Shown: piece after piece, positions 8,911 through 16,289 of the stretch
Numbering within the stretch: the stretch's first letter is position 1
How the letters are laid out: each line of letters begins with the position of its first letter
Assembly (NCBI GenBank): GCA_002366645.1
Contig: DFBM01000150.1
Location: forward strand, 1 to 27,941
Direction of reading: 5' to 3'
Length of the DNA stretch: 27,941 nt
Source of the DNA: Rhodobacterales bacterium UBA3080
GTDB taxonomy: Bacteria; Pseudomonadota; Alphaproteobacteria; Rhodobacterales; Rhodobacteraceae
The notes under the pieces: model-generated
Database searches by the model: none
What the model was told of the DNA's origin: nothing
The model's input: only the letters and a program-made list of their open reading frames with translations
Program-made: the position numbers and the translations under genes

Positions 8911-10137
8911 ATGAAAACCGATACCGATGTCATCATTGTCGGCGGCGGCCTCAACGGTCCTGCGCTGGCCCTCGCTCTCGCTTCCGGCGGAATCCGTAGT
9001 ATTATCATCGACGCCATGCCGCGCGAGGTCCATGACGACCCCGATTTTGACGGGCGCTCCTATGCACTATCGCTATCCTCGGTAAATATGCTCAAGGCGC
9101 TTGGCATCTGGCCCGACATCGCGGAAAAAGCGCAACCGATGCTCGACATTGTTGTGACTGACGGCAAAGCTGGCGAGGGGGCCTCCCCGCTGCACCTCCA
9201 CTTCGATCACCGCGAGATCGAAGAAGGTCCGATGGGCCACATGGTCGAGGATCGATATCTCCGCCACGCCTTGCTAACAACCATCGACACCGCGCCGCTG
9301 GTCGAACACATCGCCCCGCAAATGGTCACAGGCCAATCCGTCACCGACGGCTTCGCGAGCGTAACCTTGCAAGATGGCCGCGAGCTGTCCGCTCGCCTGA
9401 TCGTCGGCTGCGACGGCCGTAAAAGCCAAACCGCCGTGCGGGCAGGCATCCAACGCACCCGCAAACCTTATCACCAAACCGGTCTGGTCTGCGCGATTAC
9501 CCACGAAAAACCCCATAACGGCGTCGCCCACCAGTTCTTTATGCCGCCGGGGCCACTGGCGATCCTGCCATTGCCCGGCAACCGTTCCTCCATCGTCTGG
9601 ACAGAAACGACCGAGCGCGCGGAAACCATCGCCACCATGTCGGACGAGGACTATCTGGATGAGCTCCGCCCCCGCTTTGGCGATTTTCTGGGCGAAATCA
9701 CCCTGACCGGCAAACGCTTTTCCTATCCTCTGGACCTGACACTGGCGCATTCTTTCACCGCCGACCGTGTCGCGCTTGCCGGTGATGCCGCGCACGGCGT
9801 CCACTATATCGCCGGCCAAGGCCTGAACCTGGGCCTGCGCGATGTCGCCGCCTTGGCCGAGGTCCTGATCAAAGCCGCCCGCCGTGGCGAAGACATCGGT
9901 TCAAGCATTGTCCTAGACACCTACGCCCAGTGGCGACGTCTCGATACAACACTGCTGGTGGCATCGACCAATACCGTCAACCGCGTGTTCTCCAACGACA
10001 ACCCGCTTCTGCGCCTTGGTCGTGATCTCGGCCTCGCAGCCATAAACGCCCTGCCCAAAGCCCGCCGCACCCTGATCCGCGAAGCCGCCGGATTGACGGG
10101 AGATGTACCGAAGCTGATGCAGGGCCGGCAAATCTAG
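8911..10137 (+). CDS. ubiH: UbiH/UbiF/COQ6-family FAD-dependent ubiquinone biosynthesis hydroxylase
   Basis: This flavoprotein monooxygenase of 408 residues belongs to the group that hydroxylates the ubiquinone ring. The N-terminal FAD site is DVIIVGGGLNGPALALALA, the central GCDGRKSQTAVR carries the second FAD motif (DG), and the C-terminal LAGDAAHGVHYIAGQGLNLG is the hallmark of the UbiH/COQ6 family. Alphaproteobacteria carry differing sets (UbiH, UbiF, UbiL, UbiM), so which ring position is hydroxylated cannot be read here, and the symbol is a family label. The start codon ATG at 8911 has only a weak ribosome binding site. Base composition at third positions looks GC-richer than in the minus-strand genes to the left. 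Confidence 0.9.
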   Translation: MKTDTDVIIVGGGLNGPALALALASGGIRSIIIDAMPREVHDDPDFDGRSYALSLSSVNMLKALGIWPDIAEKAQPMLDIVVTDGKAGEGASPLHLHFDHREIEEGPMGHMVEDRYLRHALLTTIDTAPLVEHIAPQMVTGQSVTDGFASVTLQDGRELSARLIVGCDGRKSQTAVRAGIQRTRKPYHQTGLVCAITHEKPHNGVAHQFFMPPGPLAILPLPGNRSSIVWTETTERAETIATMSDEDYLDELRPRFGDFLGEITLTGKRFSYPLDLTLAHSFTADRVALAGDAAHGVHYIAGQGLNLGLRDVAALAEVLIKAARRGEDIGSSIVLDTYAQWRRLDTTLLVASTNTVNRVFSNDNPLLRLGRDLGLAAINALPKARRTLIREAAGLTGDVPKLMQGRQI

Positions 10138-10163
10138 GTTGTTCTAAGGAAACCGCCGAACTG

Positions 10164-10172
10164 TGCTATACT
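10164..10172 (+). promoter_or_regulatory. Extended -10 promoter for the small membrane protein gene
   Basis: TGCTATACT is an exact extended -10 shape (TG, one base, then TATACT) in the gap after the ubiH-family gene. It lies 37 nt before the ATG at 10210. The -35 region at 18 bp (TCTAAG) is poor, which an extended -10 can compensate. An AT-rich leader and a GGGGGA ribosome binding site follow. Confidence 0.45.
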
Positions 10173-10209
10173 TCCCGCATAAATAATAAAAAAAACGGGG
10201 GATATACTC

Positions 10210-10622
10210 ATGGAAATCGTAAAGTTCTTACACTTTTTCGGCCTGATGCTCGATGCCGGAGCCGGTCTTGGAAACATGGCCGCAGCAATTGCACATAAAC
10301 GCACCGGCGGCGGACCGCCTTCCGATACAATCAAAGCGATAAAGCCGATTTTCGGACTGTTCGCATTATCCGGCATCAGCCTTCTCTGGCTCACCGGACT
10401 TATCATGACCTTGAACGTCGAGCCGACCCTGCTGGGCACCTTGTTCTACGTGAAACTGGCTGTCGCGGCGGCCATGCTCGGGATCAGTGTCTTCCTGATG
10501 ACGATCGCAAAAAGCCAGCCAAGGCGGACACACCACCACCAGCCTATTTCGAACCGCTCGGCCGTACGTCCGGCGTATTGGCAATCGTAGCAGTGGCACT
10601 CGCAGTCATGGTTTTCAGGTAA
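10210..10622 (+). CDS. Small integral membrane protein, C-terminus in the -1 frame
   Basis: The zero frame gives 126 residues with three membrane segments (about 1-28, 46-68 and 75-98) and stops at 10590 after an unlikely tail rich in His and Arg. After the A-run at 10509-10513 the -1 frame reads KKPAKADTPPPAYFEPLGRT, then a hydrophobic GVLAIVAVALAVMVF, and stops at 10622. The restored protein of about 136 residues has four membrane segments, which fits a small DUF2269/CopD-like architecture. Either one A is missing (real mutation or assembly error) or the ribosome slips at A AAA AGC. GGGGG stands 8 nt before the ATG. Function unknown; inner-membrane location inferred. Annotation tools may call this frameshifted or stop it at 10590. 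Confidence 0.7.
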
Positions 10623-10626
10623 AAGC

Positions 10627-10660
10627 ACGGTGTTTCTGGCCTTGTAGGCCGTCCGTTTTT
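10627..10660 (+). terminator. Possible intrinsic terminator after the membrane protein gene
   Basis: ACGG pairs with CCGT and encloses a GGCC-TTGTA-GGCC hairpin; five T bases follow. The two stem parts are separated by an uneven internal loop (7 against 2 nt), so the stem is imperfect. Position just after the restored stop at 10622 and the T-run support the call. Confidence 0.35.
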
Positions 10661-10671
10661 ATGCTTCCCTC

Positions 10672-10689
10672 GCGTCAACAATTTGACGC
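10672..10689 (+). repeat. Perfect interrupted palindrome upstream of gabD
   Basis: GCGTCAA-CAAT-TTGACGC has 7-bp arms and a 4-nt centre, ending 36 nt before the gabD start. It could be a dimeric repressor or activator site or a small hairpin. No T-run follows it, so a terminator is less likely. No regulator gene is in the window. Confidence 0.4.
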
Positions 10690-10725
10690 AACAGCCGTGC
10701 TGTGCCCAACGTAAGGATCTCCGAC

Positions 10726-12201
10726 ATGCTAGACGCAACCGACCTGAGTTCGAAACTCAATGACCCGACACTTCTGCGCACCCAAGCCTACGTAAACGGC
10801 GAATGGATCGACGCCGATGATGGCGCGACGTTCGAGGTAACAAACCCCGCGCGTGGCGATGTAATCTGCACCGTTCCGGATATGACCGCCGCCGAAACCG
10901 CCCGCGCAATCGACGCCGCCTATGCCACCCAAAAAGCATGGGCCAAACGCACCGGCAAAGACCGTGCAGCCGTTCTGCGTAAATGGTACGATCTGATGAT
11001 CGAGAACGCCGACGACCTCGGCATGATCCTGACCGCCGAAATGGGCAAACCCTTCCTCGAGGCCAAAGGCGAGATCATGTACGGCGCCTCCTTCATCGAA
11101 TGGTTCTCCGAAGAAGCCAAACGCATCTACGGCGAGACCATCCCCGGCCACCTCGAAAACGCCCGCATCATGGTCCTGAAACAACCGATCGGCGTTGTCA
11201 CCTCGATCACCCCGTGGAATTTCCCCAACGCCATGATCGCCCGCAAAGTTGCGCCCGCGCTGGCCGTGGGTTGTACCTTCGTATCGAAACCCGCCGAAGA
11301 CACGCCACTATCGGCGTTGGCAATGGCGGTTCTGGCTGAACGCGCTGGCGTGCCTGCTGGCGTATTTTCGGTCGTCACCACCTCGAAAAGCGCGGAAATC
11401 GGCAAGGAGTTCACCTCCAACCCGAAAGTCCGTAAACTGACTTTCACCGGCTCCACCCAAGTCGGCCGCATCTTGCTACGCCAAGGCGCGGATCAGGTCA
11501 TGAAAATGTCGATGGAACTTGGCGGCAACGCGCCGTTCGTCGTCTTTGATGACGCCGACCTCGATGCAGCGGTCGAAGGCGCGATGATCTCGAAATACCG
11601 CAACAACGGCCAGACCTGCGTTTGCGCCAACCGTATCTACGTGCAGGAAGGTGTCTACGAAGCCTTCGCCGAAAAACTTGCCGTGGCTGTAGCCAAAATG
11701 AACGTGGGCGACGGTTTTGACGAAGGTATCACCACTGGCCCGCTTATCACCGCAGCCGCAGTGGCCAAAGTCGAAGAGCACATCGCCGACGCAACCGCCA
11801 AGGGCGCGAAAGTCACCACCGGCGGGCACCGCCACGAACTGGGCGGCACCTTCTTCGAGCCGACCATCCTGACCGGCGTCACCCGTGACATGCAGGTTGC
11901 CAACGACGAAACCTTCGGCCCCGTTGCACCGCTCTTCAGCTTCAAAGACGAAGCCGACGTGATCGAACAGGCCAACGACACCATCTTCGGCCTCGCCGCA
12001 TATTTCTACGCCAACAACCTAAGCCGCGTCTGGCGCGTCGCCGAGGCACTGGAATACGGTATCGTCGGCGTCAATACCGGCATCATCTCGACCGAGGTCG
12101 CCCCCTTCGGTGGCATCAAACAATCCGGTCAGGGTCGCGAAGGTTCCCACCACGGCGTCGAGGATTTCCTCGAAATGAAATACGTCTGCATGAGCGTCTA
12201 G
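10726..12201 (+). CDS. gabD: Succinate-semialdehyde dehydrogenase GabD
   Basis: GabD oxidises succinate semialdehyde to succinate with NAD(P)+, the last step of the GABA shunt. The 491-residue protein shows ITPWNFPNAM (161-170), the catalytic Glu264 in MELGGNAP and the nucleophile Cys298 in GQTCVCANR. Cys300 makes the CxC pair that acts as a redox switch in human SSADH; here that is only inferred. I chose ATG at 10726, with AAGGA 10 nt upstream; a GTG at 10702 would add eight residues and swallow that site. No gabT or gabP is in the window. The strong bias to C-ending codons suggests high expression. A perfect 11-bp inverted repeat follows the stop. Confidence 0.93.
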   Translation: MLDATDLSSKLNDPTLLRTQAYVNGEWIDADDGATFEVTNPARGDVICTVPDMTAAETARAIDAAYATQKAWAKRTGKDRAAVLRKWYDLMIENADDLGMILTAEMGKPFLEAKGEIMYGASFIEWFSEEAKRIYGETIPGHLENARIMVLKQPIGVVTSITPWNFPNAMIARKVAPALAVGCTFVSKPAEDTPLSALAMAVLAERAGVPAGVFSVVTTSKSAEIGKEFTSNPKVRKLTFTGSTQVGRILLRQGADQVMKMSMELGGNAPFVVFDDADLDAAVEGAMISKYRNNGQTCVCANRIYVQEGVYEAFAEKLAVAVAKMNVGDGFDEGITTGPLITAAAVAKVEEHIADATAKGAKVTTGGHRHELGGTFFEPTILTGVTRDMQVANDETFGPVAPLFSFKDEADVIEQANDTIFGLAAYFYANNLSRVWRVAEALEYGIVGVNTGIISTEVAPFGGIKQSGQGREGSHHGVEDFLEMKYVCMSV

Positions 12202-12214
12202 ACAGCTTCGCGCG

Positions 12215-12247
12215 CAGGGTGATACCGTGACAAACTGTATCACCCTG
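12215..12247 (+). terminator. Strong hairpin between gabD and pfkB
   Basis: CAGGGTGATAC and GTATCACCCTG are exact inverted 11-bp arms around an 11-nt loop. There is no T-run, so it may be a terminator lacking a U-tract, a stabiliser of the gabD message 3' end, or a structure limiting pfkB translation, whose start lies 20 nt past the right arm. Confidence 0.5.
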
Positions 12248-12266
12248 TAGTGCGGAGTATCTTGCG

Positions 12267-13211
12267 ATTTCTATTCTCACAATCACCCTAAATCCGGCGC
12301 TCGACATTGCGGGTTCCGTCGACCAGATTGTTATCGGCCCAAAGCTGCGCTGCGATGGCGGCCAGATTGACCCGGGCGGCGGCGGCGTAAACGTTTCGCG
12401 CGCGATCAACATCCTTGGTGGCCGCTCTGAAGCCTTCGTGGCGACCGCTGGTGTCCTCGGTGATCTGCTGGTCAAACAACTGCGCAAACACGGCGTTGAT
12501 CCGATCCGTTACGAAACCAACGGTCATACCCGCCAGAGCCTCAGCATCTACGAAGAATCTTCGGGCAAACAGCTCCGTCTTGTCCTTCCCGGCCCGATCT
12601 GGATCGAGCGGCAGATCGATGGCTTGATGGATGCCATCCTCGAACATGTCGAGGAAGGCGCATGGGTCGTTGCCAGCGGCAGCCTCCCGCCCGGAATTCC
12701 CGACGATTTCTACATCGAGCTAAATTCCGCGATCAGATGGAAGAATGCTCGCATGGTGCTCGACACTTCCGAGAAAACCCTGATGACTTCGGTAAAATCC
12801 GTGGTGCACCCCTACGCGGTGCTGCGGATGGACCAGCTAGAGGCCGAATTTCTGGCTGACACAACTTTTCCGAACCCTGCCGAGATGGCTGACTTCGCGC
12901 AGAAAATAGTGAGCGATAATATTGCCGAAGTTGTCGTGCTGGCGCGTGGCGCCGATGGGTCCGTTTTCGCGACAGCAACCGAACGCCTACACGTCAAACC
13001 GCCCTTGTCTAACGTGCTAAGCGCAGTCGGCGCAGGTGACAGTCTTGTCGGCGCTCTGACGCTGGCACTCTCGCAAGGCAGATCACTGGAGGAAGCCGCA
13101 TTGCTCGCAACCTCCGCCGCCTCCTCGGCGGTGCAGACCGGCGCGTCGGATTTATGCATCCGCAGTGTGACCGAACACATCATGACGCAATGCGTTGTCG
13201 ACAAATTATAA
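12267..13211 (+). CDS. pfkB: PfkB-family phosphofructokinase with apparent ATT start
   Basis: This is a ribokinase-fold sugar-phosphate kinase of 314 residues, closest in my memory to E. coli Pfk-2. Landmarks are TITLNPALD at 5-13, GPKLRC, DPGGGGVNVSRAI, TRQSLS, SGSLPPGI and VGAGDSLVGALTL with the catalytic Asp near 258. It would phosphorylate fructose 6-phosphate, or fructose 1-phosphate. The frame opens after a TGA at 12228-12230 and has no ATG, GTG or TTG before the conserved N-terminus. ATT at 12267 has GGAG 9 nt upstream and gives MSILTITLNPALD, so I place the start there. GTG at 12438 would cut off the substrate-binding N-terminus. The usual KPN..E motif reads LRMDQLE here, which I recall in roseobacter homologues. 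Confidence 0.85.
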   Translation: MSILTITLNPALDIAGSVDQIVIGPKLRCDGGQIDPGGGGVNVSRAINILGGRSEAFVATAGVLGDLLVKQLRKHGVDPIRYETNGHTRQSLSIYEESSGKQLRLVLPGPIWIERQIDGLMDAILEHVEEGAWVVASGSLPPGIPDDFYIELNSAIRWKNARMVLDTSEKTLMTSVKSVVHPYAVLRMDQLEAEFLADTTFPNPAEMADFAQKIVSDNIAEVVVLARGADGSVFATATERLHVKPPLSNVLSAVGAGDSLVGALTLALSQGRSLEEAALLATSAASSAVQTGASDLCIRSVTEHIMTQCVVDKL

Positions 13212-13216
13212 GGAGA

Positions 13217-13243
13217 CAGCGGCTAATGGTTAATTAGCCGCTG
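13217..13243 (+). terminator. Hairpin after pfkB, possibly a bidirectional terminator
   Basis: CAGCGGCTAAT and ATTAGCCGCTG form a perfect 11-bp stem with loop GGTTA, starting 5 nt after the pfkB stop. It lies between convergent pfkB and hslO. A T-run is missing on both strands, so termination is inferred from position and stem strength. Confidence 0.55.
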
Positions 13244-13254
13244 CGCAAAATCGT

Positions 13255-13293
13255 ATGTACAGGTTGTGTACGCATTGTGTACGTGTTGTGTAC
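13255..13293 (+). repeat. Four TGTAC units at 11-bp spacing
   Basis: ATGTAC at 13255 is followed by TTGTGTAC at 13264, 13275 and 13286. The TGTAC cores begin at 13256, 13267, 13278 and 13289, each 11 bp apart, close to one helical turn, so the units face the same side of the DNA. The region lies between convergent genes. Function unknown. Confidence 0.6.
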
Positions 13294-13321
13294 CACCTCG
13301 AACTCGTAAATCCGGTAAAAG

Positions 13322-14305
13322 TTAACGCTTCGCGTCTTTGCCCAACGTCTCCGGATCAAACTCGAAATGTGCACCGCAGAATTGGCAGTCCGCCGTCACT
13401 TTACCCTCGTCGTTGGTCATATGCCCAATGTCCTTGGCCGAGTAGATCGACATAGTCTGCTCCACCTTCTCCGGCCCACAGGTACACCCGAACGTAACCG
13501 GTTGTGCGTCAAAAATCCGTGGTGTTTCCTCGTGGAACAGACGCACCAGCAAGGTGTCCGGCGAGACATGCGGCCCGATCAGTTCAACGAGCTCAACGCT
13601 GCCAAGAAGGATCGAAACGCGGTTCCAGTTTTCGCCGTCTTCACCGTCCACCAAATCCGAACCCGTCAGCAATCCGTCTTCTCCCGAGGCACCATCTTTG
13701 GCGTATGGCGACGCCTTGGGCATATGCTGTAGCATCACCGCACCCCCGCGCCATTTGGCTTCTTCACCGGGCACAGCGGACTCGGCCACCGCGATTTCGA
13801 ACTTGGTTGGCAACTGCTCGGATTGCGCAAAATAGGTTTCCGCACAGGTCGCCAGCGAACCACCCACCAAAGGCGTAATCCCTTGATAAGGCTGCATTCC
13901 TGTGCCTTGGTCGATCAAAATTGCAAACATCCCTTTGCCGATATTCTCAAACGGAGTTCCGTCGCTCTCGGCCAGACGGTCCGCATCATAGCTCGCATAC
14001 CCGCGAATTTTCGCCGGTTCGCCTTCGACTTCGGCCGCATAATAATCGGTCGCAATCAGGCGGATCGGGCCGTCACCGCGAATTTGCAGCGACAACTTCC
14101 AGCGAAGCCCAATCGTTTGTCCGATCATCGCCGTCAGCAAAACCGCCTCGGCGACCAACGCTGCCACCTGTGTCGGATAGTCGTGCTGCGCCAATATTTT
14201 CTGCAACGTTCCATCCAGACGCGCCACGCGGCCACGCGCGTCGGCATTGTCCAGCTGGAAGGGTAGGATGGTGTCATCCCAGATAAGTTGATTGGCAGTG
14301 CTCAT
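13322..14305 (-). CDS. hslO: Redox-regulated chaperone Hsp33
   Basis: Hsp33 is a cytoplasmic holdase switched on by oxidation of four zinc-binding cysteines. The C-terminal CTC, then 30 residues, then CQFC, matches the CxC-x27-32-CxxC switch. The N-terminal domain (LIWDDTILPFQLD, RGRVARLDG) is also typical. I start at ATG 14305 with GGAG 6 nt upstream, giving 327 residues; the longer frame from 14383 adds 26 unrelated residues. In alphaproteobacteria Hsp33 is a little longer than the E. coli protein of about 292 residues. It is divergent from the Nudix gene across 137 nt and convergent with pfkB. Confidence 0.95.
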   Translation of the reverse strand: MSTANQLIWDDTILPFQLDNADARGRVARLDGTLQKILAQHDYPTQVAALVAEAVLLTAMIGQTIGLRWKLSLQIRGDGPIRLIATDYYAAEVEGEPAKIRGYASYDADRLAESDGTPFENIGKGMFAILIDQGTGMQPYQGITPLVGGSLATCAETYFAQSEQLPTKFEIAVAESAVPGEEAKWRGGAVMLQHMPKASPYAKDGASGEDGLLTGSDLVDGEDGENWNRVSILLGSVELVELIGPHVSPDTLLVRLFHEETPRIFDAQPVTFGCTCGPEKVEQTMSIYSAKDIGHMTNDEGKVTADCQFCGAHFEFDPETLGKDAKR

Positions 14306-14386
14306 GTCAGGCTCCTCGACGCGTCCAAGCACGATCAGATAGGCGCTTTGCCCGGCAAATTCAAACCCTGACTTGCAGATCACCTA

Positions 14387-14414
14387 AAAATGTTCTCCAC
14401 TAAGGGCCCGTCAA
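14387..14414 (-). promoter_or_regulatory. Possible promoter for hslO
   Basis: On the minus strand TTGACG (14414-14409) is a good -35 match, followed 16 bp later by CATTTT (14392-14387), a poor -10. The 5' leader would be about 75 nt. I cannot see a clear heat-shock sigma-32 promoter. Confidence 0.28.
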
Positions 14415-14442
14415 TTTTGCAACCGCAGGAGAGCCCAGCCAG

Positions 14443-14880
14443 ATGAGACGATACGGAAGCCCACCTGTCCCCGGCGTAACCTACACTGACCGCCCGGGAG
14501 CATACGGTATTATCCGGCACGGCCGTGACATACTGATCACCGAACAGACCGATCCGTTTCCGGAGTTCCAGTTGCCCGGCGGCGGCATCGACCAAGGCGA
14601 GAATGCAATCACCGCGCTGCATCGCGAAGCTTACGAAGAAACCGGCTGGAGCGTCGCGATCGAGCGTAAACTCGGCGCCTTTGTACGTTTCACTTACATG
14701 CCGGAATACGACTTATGTGCCCGAAAAATATGCCATATTTATCTGTGCACGGCGGTTCTGCAAAAGTCCGAGCCGCTTGAACCCGGTCACACAGCCGTCT
14801 GGATGTCACCATCTACCGCCGCCCAACAGGTCGGAAACCCGGGTGACCGTGCGTTTATCTCAGCTCTGCGGCTTCGATAA
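14443..14880 (+). CDS. Nudix hydrolase
   Basis: This 145-residue protein has a complete Nudix box at 47-69, G-x5-E-x7-REAYEETGW, which binds the metal and cleaves nucleoside diphosphate-linked compounds. The substrate cannot be read from sequence; members include housecleaning pyrophosphatases and NADH or ADP-ribose hydrolases. It is a single domain with no signal peptide. AGGAG lies 11-12 nt upstream of ATG 14443, slightly far. Its last 21 nt overlap the tail of the PAP2 gene on the other strand, so any read-through of one transcript would be antisense to the other. Confidence 0.9.
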   Translation: MRRYGSPPVPGVTYTDRPGAYGIIRHGRDILITEQTDPFPEFQLPGGGIDQGENAITALHREAYEETGWSVAIERKLGAFVRFTYMPEYDLCARKICHIYLCTAVLQKSEPLEPGHTAVWMSPSTAAQQVGNPGDRAFISALRLR

Positions 14881-15675
14881 ATCCTTACGAAAACGCTTCC
14901 ACGTCAAATCGTGCCGGTGCTCGTACATCCGGAACACAGCATAGAAAAACCAGACGATCAGCGCACAGTATAGCGCGCCAAAAATCGCATCGCTAAGAAA
15001 ATGACGGCCGGTGATAATCCGCAACGCGATACCCAGTATCGACATCGGCAACAGGAAATACAGGCTGATACGGCGCCAGACACGGTTCAGGTTCGGCCAG
15101 ATAACAATCGCGTAGACGAGTATCGCCGTAGTAATCGCACTGCTTTCACCGGAAACAAATGAACAATTCACCTCGCACTGGTCAGAAATCACCATCGGTG
15201 GAGAGAAGGTACTAGAGCCGCCGAAAAATTCGATTTCCTCTGGTCGCGCACGTCCCCAAAAGGTCTTGAGAATTCCGTTCACCAACCCCAGCGGGCCGAC
15301 GAGAAATACTGCACTTAAAAAACCCCAAGTCCTCAGCGGAACCTCGCGCCGTTCCCCAATCGACAGACTGCGGAAAAACATGATGACTATTAGCAAGGCG
15401 CCGGTCCATAACCCATACATAAATATCATCCGGATTACGTGGAACAGCGGGTCAGGCCGATGCTTGAAGCCATCTGCTTCATCGAAGAATAGCGCTGAAA
15501 ACCATATGTCGATCTCGGGAGCCGCCAGAAACACAAGCGAAAACACGCCGATAGCAATAATCAGCGCCCAACCGGTTCGCCGCCATGATGTTCCTGAATA
15601 CAAAGGTTTATTTCCCGTACAAGCTGTTAAGTTCGAGAGCCGGAATAGCAGGTTTTGATCCGCGCTCAAACCCAA
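14860..15675 (-). CDS. PAP2-superfamily membrane phosphatase with Glu in motif 2
   Basis: This 271-residue protein has about six membrane segments. PAP2 motifs are KTFWGRARP (motif 1), CSFVSGESS (motif 2) and RIITGRHFLSD (motif 3). Motif 2 is normally PSGH, whose His protonates the leaving group; here it is VSGE. I recall this variant in a clade of alphaproteobacterial PAP2 proteins, so it need not be inactive. Related enzymes dephosphorylate lipid A, undecaprenyl pyrophosphate or phosphatidyl phosphates in the inner membrane; the substrate here is unknown. The annotated start is a TTG at 15675 with no clear ribosome binding site, so the first 25-30 residues are uncertain. It is convergent with and overlaps the Nudix gene. 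Confidence 0.85.
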   Translation of the reverse strand: MGLSADQNLLFRLSNLTACTGNKPLYSGTSWRRTGWALIIAIGVFSLVFLAAPEIDIWFSALFFDEADGFKHRPDPLFHVIRMIFMYGLWTGALLIVIMFFRSLSIGERREVPLRTWGFLSAVFLVGPLGLVNGILKTFWGRARPEEIEFFGGSSTFSPPMVISDQCEVNCSFVSGESSAITTAILVYAIVIWPNLNRVWRRISLYFLLPMSILGIALRIITGRHFLSDAIFGALYCALIVWFFYAVFRMYEHRHDLTWKRFRKDLSKPQS

Positions 15676-15746
15676 ATGTTAGAGCTATCCACATCGAAAT
15701 CACTGATATATGCTGAAATTATTAAACACTAATCAGGATTGTCCAG

Positions 15747-16289
15747 ATGTATAAAAAACTCCTCGCGATGTCTCCAATCGTTTTTCTCATGTCCTGCGCC
15801 AGCTTGACCGAAGATGCATGCCGAACCGGTGACTGGTCTTCGATCGGGTATAATGATGGCGTAAACGGGCGCTATGAAAGCTACATCAACGAGCACCGCG
15901 ACGCCTGTAGCGATTATGGCATAGCCCCTAACACTTCGGCTTGGCTGCTTGGGCGGATCGAGGGATTAAAGCAATATTGCACCGTAGAAAACGCCTACAG
16001 CATAGGCCGCCGCGGGAAGGAATTGAACAACGTTTGCCCTGAAACACAAATTTCAGACCTACGCCTCGCAAACTTTTATGGCATCCGCTACCACGAAATC
16101 TGGCAAGAGATAGATGCGCTTGAAGACGAAATTAGAGAAATCCGGCAGATTCTCGCGACCGATTTCATCGGTGAGCTCACACCTGAGCAGTTGTCGCTTA
16201 AAAACTTCTACCTGCTTCGCGTCATCGATCTACAAAGCGAGATCCGTCTACTCGAACGCGAACTCTCCAAGTACGATAGTTTGCCTTAG
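15747..16289 (+). CDS. DUF2799-type lipoprotein
   Basis: A signal peptide of 16 residues ends in the lipobox LMSC, so Cys17 would be lipidated. The mature part has GYNDGVNGRYESYINEHRDAC, GRIEGLKQYC and a GRRGKELNNVC segment, the DG..GR and spaced cysteine pattern I associate with DUF2799. A helical, charged C-terminal half from about 110 may be a coiled coil. Function is unknown; envelope location is inferred. AGGA lies 8 nt before ATG 15747. The codon use is AT-richer than in its neighbours. Its stop overlaps the end of the mltB-type gene on the other strand by 4 nt. Confidence 0.8.
   Translation: MYKKLLAMSPIVFLMSCASLTEDACRTGDWSSIGYNDGVNGRYESYINEHRDACSDYGIAPNTSAWLLGRIEGLKQYCTVENAYSIGRRGKELNNVCPETQISDLRLANFYGIRYHEIWQEIDALEDEIREIRQILATDFIGELTPEQLSLKNFYLLRVIDLQSEIRLLERELSKYDSLP

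Noticed and set aside
12438..13211. GTG at 12438 as the pfkB start
   Set aside because: Conserved PfkB N-terminal sequence, including the PGGGG sugar-binding segment, continues upstream in frame.
13255..13293. TGTAC repeats as a CRISPR array
   Set aside because: Units are about 8 bp with 3-bp gaps and only four copies; no spacers or cas genes.
14306..14383. Longer hslO N-terminus
   Set aside because: The extra 26 residues do not match Hsp33, and the ATG at 14305 has a good ribosome site.
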